Below are positions 32,014-38,777 of a stretch of 38,777 bases of DNA, piece after piece. The notes under the pieces are model-generated. The model saw nothing but the letters and a program-made list of their open reading frames with translations, was not told where the DNA came from and searched no databases. Every line of letters starts with the position of its first letter. The stretch's first letter is position 1. The position numbers were made by a program, and so were the translations under genes. Source of the stretch: Betaproteobacteria bacterium UBA5216 (lineage in GTDB: Bacteria; Pseudomonadota; Gammaproteobacteria; Burkholderiales; SG8-41); NCBI GenBank assembly GCA_002412495.1, contig DHVE01000035.1, forward strand, positions 33,366 through 72,142. The letters run 5' to 3'.

Positions 32014-33030
32014 TCAATCCGTTTTTAGCCCGATGCTCTGCACCAGCTTGCTCCATTTGACGAGATCGTTCTTGATGTAGTCGGCGAGATAGTCGGGCGT
32101 GCTGCCCAGCGATTCGAGCCCCAGCGCGACGAACCGTTCCCGTATGTCGCGCATCGCGACAATTTTCACCAGCTCGCCATTCAGCCGCCCGACGAGCGCG
32201 GGTGGCAAGCCCGCCGGCCCCAACATCGAATACACCGCGCCGATTTCGAAGCCGGGATAGCCTGATTCCGCGACCGTGGGCACGTCAGGCAGTGCAACCG
32301 TGCGTCTGGCGGTTGACACCGCAATGATACGCAGCCGGCCAGAGCGTATATGCGGCATGCTTGCCGGCGCGCCAACGAACGTCATCTCGACCTGACCGCC
32401 GATGACATCGTTCAATGCCGGCCCGCCGCCCTTGTACGGCACATGAACAATGTTGATATTCGCCATGGTCTTGAGCAGTTCGCCCGAAAGATGCATGGGA
32501 CCGCCGGTACCCGACGAGGCAAAATTAATCTGCCCCGGCTTCGCTTTCGCCAGTGCCACCAGATCCTTGACCGTGCGCACGGGCAGCGACGGATTGACCA
32601 CCAGCGTCTGCGGGCCGGTGGCCACCATCGAAATCGGTGAGAAATCGCGCAACGGGTGATACGGCAACGACTTCGGATACAACGCCGGATTCATGGTGTG
32701 CCCCGCGCTCACATACACCAGCGCGTAACCATCGGGCGGCGATTTTGCCACCAGGTCACTCGCCACATTGCCGTCCGCGCCGGGGCGGTTTTCAACGATC
32801 ACCGATTGCCCCATCGATTCGGTCATGCGTTGCGCGAGCAGTCGCGCCGATACGTCCACCGCGCCGCCCGGCGTATAACCGACCAGCACGCGCACCACGC
32901 GCGACGGGTATTTCGTGGCGTCAGCCGGTGCCGCGCGTGTCTGCGCTGTCACGCCGCTGGCAAACAGCGCGCAGCCGACTGTGACCGGCCCCATTACCGC
33001 CCATCGCAATCGGTCATATCGGTCATGCAT
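32014..33030 (-). CDS. Bug/TctC-family receptor 5
   Basis: The start is the ATG whose first base is 33030, with GGGAG about 6 nt upstream; the frame's earlier start adds ten residues without a ribosome site. 338 residues with signal peptide to about FASGVTAQ. Features are YPSRVVRVLVGYTPGGAVDV, ENRPGADGNVASD, DGYALVYVSAGHTMNPALYP, HVPYKGGGPALNDVIGGQV and VALPDVPTVAESGYPG. It is divergent from the TauD/dienelactone hydrolase/MmgE-PrpD operon across 172 bp, so it may deliver that pathway's substrate (inference). Confidence 0.88.
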   Translation of the reverse strand: MHDRYDRLRWAVMGPVTVGCALFASGVTAQTRAAPADATKYPSRVVRVLVGYTPGGAVDVSARLLAQRMTESMGQSVIVENRPGADGNVASDLVAKSPPDGYALVYVSAGHTMNPALYPKSLPYHPLRDFSPISMVATGPQTLVVNPSLPVRTVKDLVALAKAKPGQINFASSGTGGPMHLSGELLKTMANINIVHVPYKGGGPALNDVIGGQVEMTFVGAPASMPHIRSGRLRIIAVSTARRTVALPDVPTVAESGYPGFEIGAVYSMLGPAGLPPALVGRLNGELVKIVAMRDIRERFVALGLESLGSTPDYLADYIKNDLVKWSKLVQSIGLKTD

Positions 33031-33202
33031 GCGGCTCTCCCGTGCTTTCGGATGAATCATCGTAGCAGATCAGTCCGCCGTGCGCCGCCATTCCGCAAGC
33101 TGGAAACTGGATTGACACACGCACACCATTGCCGCTAAATGCGGAGCAACGTCGCCCCATTCTCGCGCGGCGGCAATTAAAAACTGGAAAACCCGAAATC
33201 CC

Positions 33203-34066
33203 ATGGCCATACAAATCAAACCCAGCGGCGCGGCACTGGGCGCTGAAGTCGTCGGCGCCGATCTGACCAAGCCACTCGATGACGCGGCGTTTGCACAAAT
33301 ACGCGATGCCTTTTATCAACACGAGGTTCTATATTTTCGCGGACAGGCACTTTCCGACGAAGATCAGATCCGCTTTTCCGCGCGCTTCGGCACGCTGCGC
33401 AAACTAAAACTGACCAATGTGCTGCACGTGCAGCATCCGGAAATCATGGTCATTTCCAACATCAAGCAGGAAGGCAAATACATCGGCGCCTACGACGCGG
33501 GCGTGTTCTGGCACACCGACGGCGCATACCTCGCGAATCCGCACGCCATCTCCGCGTTGCGCGCGCTGCAAGTGCCCGTGGTCAACGGACGCGTGCTGGG
33601 CGACACGCAGTACGCCAGCGTTTCCGCCGCGTACAACGCGTTGCCAGAGGCCATGAAAAAGCGCCTTGAGGGTCTGCAAGCCGTGCAAAGCATCATGCAC
33701 CGGCTCAAGCAAACACTCGATTCCGGCATCAAAAAAGATTACGGCGCGGCGGTAAAGGCCGACCCGGAAGCCATACACCCCGTGGTGCGCGTGCACCCGG
33801 TGAACGGCCGCAAGTGTCTGTTCGTCACCGAAGGCTACACCGCGAAAATCCTCGGTCTGCCCGAAGACGAAAGCCGCGATCTGATCAAAGAGCTCACCGC
33901 GCATTGCATAAAGCCGGAGTTCATTTATGTGCATCACTGGCAGCAGCATGATCTGGTGATGTGGGACGACTGCGCCACGCAACACAAGGCCACCTTCGAC
34001 TACCCCGAAACCACGCCGCGCCTGATGCATCGCACGACTGTCGTGGCCGATGGCGTTGCGGCATAA
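33203..34066 (+). CDS. TauD/TfdA-family Fe(II)/2-oxoglutarate dioxygenase
   Basis: 287 residues. The iron triad is His104-x-Asp106 in FWHTDGAY and the distal His261 in ATQHKATFDY, followed by a 2-oxoglutarate-binding Arg (Arg273 or Arg277 in RLMHRTTV). The N-terminus (LGAEVVGADLTKPLDDAAFA) and GDTQYASVSAAY are also family-typical. Members hydroxylate sulfonates, aryloxyacids or carnitine-like compounds using O2 and 2-oxoglutarate. It starts the run with the dienelactone-type hydrolase and the MmgE/PrpD-family protein, so a stepwise breakdown of one organic acid is plausible. The substrate is unknown. Confidence 0.9.
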   Translation: MAIQIKPSGAALGAEVVGADLTKPLDDAAFAQIRDAFYQHEVLYFRGQALSDEDQIRFSARFGTLRKLKLTNVLHVQHPEIMVISNIKQEGKYIGAYDAGVFWHTDGAYLANPHAISALRALQVPVVNGRVLGDTQYASVSAAYNALPEAMKKRLEGLQAVQSIMHRLKQTLDSGIKKDYGAAVKADPEAIHPVVRVHPVNGRKCLFVTEGYTAKILGLPEDESRDLIKELTAHCIKPEFIYVHHWQQHDLVMWDDCATQHKATFDYPETTPRLMHRTTVVADGVAA

Positions 34067-34126
34067 CCGAATTCGAACGCACTCAAACAGCACCTATAAC
34101 CCTCTGTTTTTAAAGGATAATAAAAC

Positions 34127-34870
34127 ATGGCACTGATCGAACAAAATGTAATGGTCACCACCAAATACGGCAAATGCCCGTCGTTCGCGGCGTGCCCGGA
34201 CGCGCCGGGGCAATTCCCCGGCATCATTCTTTACATGGATGCGCCCGGCTTCCGCGAAGAACTCTGCAACATGGCGCGGCGCATCGCGAAGCACGGCTAC
34301 TTCTGTTTGCTGCCCGACATGTATTACCGCCTCGGCACCTGCCGCTTCGACATTCCGCGCCGCAACGATCAAATGTCCGCCGTGATCAAGGCCTCGATGA
34401 ACAGCCTGACCAACGCCGACGTGGTGGATGACACCGGCGGCTTCATCGCGTGGCTGGACGCACAAGACAAAGTGAAGCCGGGCCCTATGGGCTGCGTCGG
34501 CCACTGCATGAGCGGCTGCTACATCACCAGCGCGTCGGCACGTTTCCCCACGCGCATGATGGCGGCCGCGTCGCTGTACGGCGTGAACATCGTCACTGAC
34601 AAACCCGATTCGCCGCATCTGATCGTGGATAAAATCAAGGGGGAGTTGTATTACGGCTTCGCAGAGACCGACGGCTCGGTGCCTGCCAATGTGATCCCCA
34701 CGCTCACCGAAGCGCTCAAGAAAGCGGGTACCAAACACACGCTTGAAGTGCTGCCCGGCACGCTGCACGGCTACTGCTTCGCGGAACGCCCGTCATACAA
34801 TCCGGTGGCTTCCGAGCATTCGTGGTCGAAAATATTCGACCTGTGGGATCGTAATCTCAAGAAGGCGTAG
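34127..34870 (+). CDS. Dienelactone hydrolase-family protein
   Basis: 247 residues of alpha/beta-hydrolase fold. The nucleophile is cysteine, as in classical dienelactone hydrolases: GHCMSG places it at Cys127. Partners Asp182 (ETDGSV) and His214 (LHGYCF) complete the triad. AAGGA lies about 11 nt before the ATG. It hydrolyses lactones, enol-lactones or thioester-like bonds in the cytoplasm. It lies 60 bp after the TauD gene and 47 bp before the MmgE/PrpD gene, so it looks like the second step of a catabolic operon. Classic targets come from chloroaromatic breakdown, but no ring-cleavage enzyme is present here. Confidence 0.88.
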   Translation: MALIEQNVMVTTKYGKCPSFAACPDAPGQFPGIILYMDAPGFREELCNMARRIAKHGYFCLLPDMYYRLGTCRFDIPRRNDQMSAVIKASMNSLTNADVVDDTGGFIAWLDAQDKVKPGPMGCVGHCMSGCYITSASARFPTRMMAAASLYGVNIVTDKPDSPHLIVDKIKGELYYGFAETDGSVPANVIPTLTEALKKAGTKHTLEVLPGTLHGYCFAERPSYNPVASEHSWSKIFDLWDRNLKKA

Positions 34871-34917
34871 AACACCGGGCGTTCGCATTCGTCAACGCGT
34901 GTAATCAGACAGTCATC

Positions 34918-36273
34918 ATGACCACCTACATCGATCCCATCGCAGATTATGCACACGCCCTGCACTACGAAGATTTGTCCGCCGATGCGATACGTCACGC
35001 CAAGCGCTGCCTGATCGATACCTTCGGCGTGGCGCTCGGGGCCTTCGACGAAGAACCCTGCCAAATTGCGCGCGCACTGGCGCAACGCGTGAGCTTGCCG
35101 GCCGGCGCGCGCATTCTCGGCACGCCGCATCGCACGTTGCCCGAACTGGCGGCCTTCGCCAACAGCACCATGGCACGTTACTTCGACGGCAATGACGTGT
35201 ATCCCGGCGGTGGCGGGCACCCGAGCGATATGATGGGCGGCATCCTCGCCGTTGCCGATCAAAACAAGGTGGATGGCAAAACACTGATCACCGCCATCGT
35301 GCTCGGCTACGAGGTGTACTACAGCCTCTGGCAGGCGACGCACATGCGCTTGAAGGGCATGGACAATGTCTTTTACACCACGGTCGGTAGCGCGGTCGGC
35401 GCGGCCAAGGTGCTGGGCCTCGACCGCGGGCGGCTGGCCGAAACCATCGCGCTCGCGGTGGCGCCCAACGTGGCGATGGATGCCACGCGCTACGGGCGGC
35501 TGTCGATGTGGAAAGGCACCGCCGGCGGCAATGCCGCGCGCAACGGCGTGTTTGCCGCACTGCTCGCCGAAGCTGGCATGACCGGGCCGGAACTCGCGCT
35601 GCAAGGCAAGCATGGCCTGGAAAATCTCACCGGCGCTTTCCAATTGGCGCCGCTGGCCACCAGCGGCAAGCCGTTCCGCATCACCGAAATATCCATCAAG
35701 GTATTTTTGTCCGAAGGCCACTCGCTGTCGCCGATCACGGCGGCGTTGCAACTCTGCAACGAGGTCGCCGCCGATGACATCGCATCGGTCACCATCGACA
35801 CCTACAAATTCGCGAAAGACATCATCGGCACCGGCCCCGAAAAATGGCGTCCGGTAACACGCGAGGATGCCGATCACAGCATGCCGTATATCGTGGCTGC
35901 GGTATTGATCGACCGCGCCTTCGACGACGCGATTTTTTCCAGCGAGCGCCGTCGCGATCCGCAGGTGCTGCAACTCGCCGACAAGATCGTGATCAACGAA
36001 GACCCAGCACTAACGCAACAAGCCTCCGAAAAGCTGCCCTGCCGTATCACCATTAAAACCAAAAGCGGCGCAACCAAAGTAGCCTCGGTGGATTACCCAC
36101 GCGGCCACACGCTCAACCCGATGAGCGACGACGAAATGAGCGAAAAATTCCGTGGCCTCGCACGGCGCGTGCTGCCGGAAGCGCGCGTCAACACGGCGCT
36201 GGACGCGTTATGGAAACTGGATACCGCCGCAAATCTGGATGCGATTTACGATGCTGTGCAACTGGATCGTTAG
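34918..36273 (+). CDS. MmgE/PrpD-family protein
   Basis: 451 residues. The N-terminal all-helical domain opens with YAHALHYEDLSADAIRHAKR and CLIDTFGVALGAF, then NSTMARYFDGNDVYPGGGGHPSD with the family's DxND/GHPSD loop, and GTAGGNAARNGVFAALLAEA. The smaller C-terminal domain starts near ASVTIDTYKFA. The family includes 2-methylcitrate dehydratase, cis-aconitate decarboxylase and iminodisuccinate epimerase, so it probably handles a di- or tricarboxylic acid. It is the third gene of the run and converges on the GMC gene. PrpC or PrpB partners of the methylcitrate cycle are not here, so the prpD name is not justified. Confidence 0.88.
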   Translation: MTTYIDPIADYAHALHYEDLSADAIRHAKRCLIDTFGVALGAFDEEPCQIARALAQRVSLPAGARILGTPHRTLPELAAFANSTMARYFDGNDVYPGGGGHPSDMMGGILAVADQNKVDGKTLITAIVLGYEVYYSLWQATHMRLKGMDNVFYTTVGSAVGAAKVLGLDRGRLAETIALAVAPNVAMDATRYGRLSMWKGTAGGNAARNGVFAALLAEAGMTGPELALQGKHGLENLTGAFQLAPLATSGKPFRITEISIKVFLSEGHSLSPITAALQLCNEVAADDIASVTIDTYKFAKDIIGTGPEKWRPVTREDADHSMPYIVAAVLIDRAFDDAIFSSERRRDPQVLQLADKIVINEDPALTQQASEKLPCRITIKTKSGATKVASVDYPRGHTLNPMSDDEMSEKFRGLARRVLPEARVNTALDALWKLDTAANLDAIYDAVQLDR

Positions 36274-36302
36274 AATAGTTATTTAGCAATAAAAACAATT
36301 AC

Positions 36303-37928
36303 TTACTTTGCGTATGCGGCTGCATCCTCCAGAATCATCGCAGCCCCCTTCTCGGCAATCATCACGATAGTCGCGTTGGGATTGCCGCCGACAATAGCCG
36401 GCATGATCGACGCATCCACCACACGCAGCCGCGCGACACCGCGCACGCGCAGGCGCGCATCCACCACCGCCTGATCGTCGATGCCCATCTTGCAGGTACC
36501 GACCGAGTGATGGTTGGTGGTGCCGTTGCGACGGCAGAAATCCAGCAGATCGGCATCGCTTTCACACTTTGGCCCGGGCGACATTTCCTCGGCGACGTAC
36601 GAGGCGATAGCCGGCATGGCCATGATCTTGCGGATGGCGCGCAGCGACACCAGCGACGCCTTGCGATCCCGCGCCGACTGAAAGTAGTTAAAGCGGATTT
36701 CCGGCTGCACGCCGCTGTCGGCGCTGTTGATACTTACCGTGCCGCGATTATCGGGATGCAGCAGCATGACCGATACCAGAAAGCTCGAAAACGGATGCAG
36801 CCCCATGCGTTCGCGCGTCCGCCCTGTGATGGAACGGCCCCACAGCCGCAATTGCAGCTTGGCATCGGGCGCGGGCAATGACGGATCGGTGCGGATACAA
36901 CCACCCACCAGGGTGGCGTTGGTCGCCATCAGACCCTTGCGAAACAGCAAGTATTGCGCGCCCATCGCCATGCGCCGCAGCGGATTGTTGACGTAATCGT
37001 TCACCGTAACCGGGCGCGAGCATCGGTAACTCACCGACAACTGAAAATGATCCTGCAGGTTCGCGCCGACACCCGGAAGATCGGCGACCACCGCGATGCC
37101 GTGCTTTTTAAGCAAATCCGCCGGGCCAACACCGGACACTTGCAACAACTGCGGCGAGTTGAACGAACCGCCGGCGACGATCACTTCGCGGCGCGCTGAA
37201 ATGTGTCGCAACACGCCGTCGCGGAGAAATTCCACGCCGCTCGCCTGCCCGTCCTTGAACAGAACGCGCGTCGCCAGCGCGTGTGTGTAAACCGTCAGAT
37301 TGCCACGGCGGCGCGCGGGTCGCAGAAAATCAATGCTTGTGCTGCCGCGGCGGCCGTTGCGGATCGTCGCCTGGTTGTAACCGAAGCCGTCCTGCGACGG
37401 CCCGTTAAAATCATCGTTGCACGGATAACCCGCCTCAATACCGGCCGCGACAAATGCGTCAGTGAGTTCGTAGCGCGCCATGTCCGACACCCGCATCGGC
37501 CCGCCCACCGCGTGATAGTCATCGGCGCCGCGTTCGTTGTCCTCGGATTTCTTGAAAAACGGCAACACGTCGTCGTAGCCCCAGCCCGCGTTGCCCCAGC
37601 GCCGCCAATTATCAAAATCCTCGCGCTGGCCGCGTACGTAGATCATCGCGTTGATGGTGCCCGTACCCCCCAACACCTTGCCGCGCGGCAGATAACTCTT
37701 GCCGCCGGACAACTCCGGTTCAGGCTCGCTTTCATAACGCCAGTTGAATTTCGGGTCGTCCCATAACCGCCCGAAACCAATCGGCGTATCGATCCAGAAA
37801 CTGTTGTCCTCGCCACCGGCCTCGATCAAGGCGACGCGATGCGAGCCGGATTCGCTTAGCCGCGCGGCAACGACGCAGCCCGCGGTTCCCGCGCCTACGA
37901 CGATGTAGTCGAATTCATTGGCCTCCAC
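36303..37928 (-). CDS. GMC-family FAD-dependent oxidoreductase
   Basis: I place the start at a GTG (first base 37928), just after the Bug 6 stop, giving 541 residues that begin with the dinucleotide-binding FDYIVVGAGTAGCVVAARLS (GxGxxG at 12-17). LPRGKVLGGTGTINAMIYVRG and GSFNSPQLLQVSGVGP are the two GMC signatures. The C-terminal catalytic region has NHHSVGTCKMG and NPNATIVMIAEKGA. Members oxidise alcohols such as choline, polyethylene glycol or aromatic alcohols. Longer starts overlap Bug 6 by up to 34 bp. Being 20 nt after Bug 6, it may oxidise that receptor's cargo (inference). Confidence 0.9.
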   Translation of the reverse strand: MEANEFDYIVVGAGTAGCVVAARLSESGSHRVALIEAGGEDNSFWIDTPIGFGRLWDDPKFNWRYESEPEPELSGGKSYLPRGKVLGGTGTINAMIYVRGQREDFDNWRRWGNAGWGYDDVLPFFKKSEDNERGADDYHAVGGPMRVSDMARYELTDAFVAAGIEAGYPCNDDFNGPSQDGFGYNQATIRNGRRGSTSIDFLRPARRRGNLTVYTHALATRVLFKDGQASGVEFLRDGVLRHISARREVIVAGGSFNSPQLLQVSGVGPADLLKKHGIAVVADLPGVGANLQDHFQLSVSYRCSRPVTVNDYVNNPLRRMAMGAQYLLFRKGLMATNATLVGGCIRTDPSLPAPDAKLQLRLWGRSITGRTRERMGLHPFSSFLVSVMLLHPDNRGTVSINSADSGVQPEIRFNYFQSARDRKASLVSLRAIRKIMAMPAIASYVAEEMSPGPKCESDADLLDFCRRNGTTNHHSVGTCKMGIDDQAVVDARLRVRGVARLRVVDASIMPAIVGGNPNATIVMIAEKGAAMILEDAAAYAK

Positions 37929-37948
37929 TTCAAGCCCGCCTCGTGATT

Positions 37949-38777
37949 TCAATTCTTGATGTTCTTGATCACCCGCGCCCACCGATCAAAGTCGGTGCGA
38001 ACCAGCCGTGCCAGTTCGTCGGGCGAGCCGCCCTCGACGGAGTTGCCCTGCTTCTCCAGCGTCACCCGCACTTCAGGCGAACGAATCGCCTTGACGAAGT
38101 CCGTGTTCAGCTTTTGAATAATGTCCTTCGGCGTCTGCGCCGGCGCGAACGCCGCGAACCACACCTTGGTGTCAAACCCCGGCAGGCCGCTTTCGATCAG
38201 CGTCGGCACCTCGGGATAAATGGCAAGCCGCTTCGGCGCCGTCACCGCGATGGGCCGCAACTTGCCCGCCACCACATGCGTGCGCAGCGGCGCGGTGGAG
38301 TTAAACAGCAATTGCGTTTCGCCGCTGAGGATGCCGATCACCGCCGGGCCGCCACCCTTGTACGGAATGTGCGTCATGCGCAAGCCCGTTTCCTGCACAA
38401 ACATTTCCGTCGCGAGGTACGGCACGGTGCCCGCGCCCGCAGAGCCAAAGTTGATCGTACCGGGCCTGGCTTTTGCCAGCGCGATCAGCTCCTTGATGTT
38501 TTTCACTGGCATCGACGGATGCACCACCACAAGGCTGGGTGACGAACCGATCAGCGTGATGGGCTCGAAGCTGGTGTACGGATCATATTCCTGCTTTTGT
38601 TGCACTGGCGTGATCACGATCGAGGTGGTGGTCACCAGCAGGTTGTAGCCATCGGGCCGCGCGCGGGAGATTGGACCCGCACCGCGATTAACGCGGTTGA
38701 ACAAGTGATATTGATCCGCGACGACTTCGACGCCGGTGTTGAACAGTTTTTCCGTGATGTCCGGCGCGCGCAGCACT
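37949..38777 (-). CDS. Bug/TctC-family receptor 6, 5' end beyond window
   Basis: About 275 residues are visible; the N-terminal signal and first strand, perhaps 60 residues, lie outside. Visible blocks are TEKLFNTGVEVVADQYHLFN, DGYNLLVTTTSIVITPV, HIPYKGGGPAVIGILSGETQ, RLAIYPEVPTLIESGLPG and a tail IKNIKN. The usual DNRPGAGG glycine loop is replaced by FNRVNRGAG, so this receptor is divergent. It precedes the GMC oxidoreductase by 20 nt and probably shares its transcript. Confidence 0.85.
   Translation of the reverse strand, partial: VLRAPDITEKLFNTGVEVVADQYHLFNRVNRGAGPISRARPDGYNLLVTTTSIVITPVQQKQEYDPYTSFEPITLIGSSPSLVVVHPSMPVKNIKELIALAKARPGTINFGSAGAGTVPYLATEMFVQETGLRMTHIPYKGGGPAVIGILSGETQLLFNSTAPLRTHVVAGKLRPIAVTAPKRLAIYPEVPTLIESGLPGFDTKVWFAAFAPAQTPKDIIQKLNTDFVKAIRSPEVRVTLEKQGNSVEGGSPDELARLVRTDFDRWARVIKNIKN

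Noticed and set aside
34918..36273. prpD of the methylcitrate cycle
   Set aside because: Family fits, but prpB, prpC and acnD are absent and neighbours point to another acid.

Overview
The window looks like part of a betaproteobacterial chromosome, most probably Burkholderiales or a close uncultured relative. The reasons are high GC with GCG/CGC-rich coding, six separate Bug/TctC-type periplasmic solute receptors in under 39 kb, and many orphan catabolic enzymes beside them. No rRNA, tRNA, CRISPR array, transposase or phage gene was seen. Family assignments come from reading motifs and recalling families; no search was run.

Layout. 1-2297 (+): a UGSC-family protein cut by the window edge, coupled to Bug receptor 1. 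2299-3459 (-): an exported NHL beta-propeller protein whose best start is followed by an in-frame TGA. 3630-5922 (+): a HupE/UreJ-like membrane protein and Bug 2. 8941-5974 (-): a tight four-gene run of nitroreductase, Bug 3, flavodoxin-like protein and amidase lipoprotein. 9016-9954 (+): a TRAP-type receptor with no visible signal peptide. 12341-10066 (-): coiled-coil/winged-helix protein, GIY-YIG protein, Gfo/Idh/MocA oxidoreductase and cupin. 12712-12509 (-): a 67-residue membrane protein with a clear terminator. 13046-14655 (+): FKBP isomerase and di-haem cytochrome c peroxidase. 16675-14681 (-): Bug 4 and cysteine synthase, divergent from a LysR regulator at 16781-17698 (+). 18299-17712 (-): a VTT/TMEM64 membrane protein. 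18878-18397 (-): a ribbon-helix-helix/coiled-coil pair behind a perfect 14-bp palindrome.

The envelope block is the most coherent part. On the minus strand it reads: a 49-residue single-helix protein (28996-28847, short enough to be missed by gene callers), a CreD-like membrane protein, a giant alpha-2-macroglobulin with a CTEQ thioester, and penicillin-binding protein 1C. Divergent from these is a response regulator/histidine kinase pair (29192-31593) that resembles the two-component system of the 'proteobacterial dedicated sortase' locus, although no sortase or sortase target is present. A2M with PBP1C is a known envelope defence and repair pairing. Its grouping here with a CreD-like protein, a small membrane protein and this kinase suggests a stress-sensing envelope module. 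Odd DNA in the block includes a near-perfect 50-nt inverted repeat with attC-like core heptamers, a 48-bp array of six 8-bp units, and a REP-like hairpin inside the apparent start of pbpC.

31637-38777: a TfoX-N-like protein, Bug 5 divergent from a TauD dioxygenase/dienelactone hydrolase/MmgE-PrpD operon, then a GMC oxidoreductase behind a truncated Bug 6. This end reads as a catabolic island for small organic acids, esters or alcohols. The substrates cannot be named from sequence. No TctA/TctB or DctQM membrane partner is encoded in the window.
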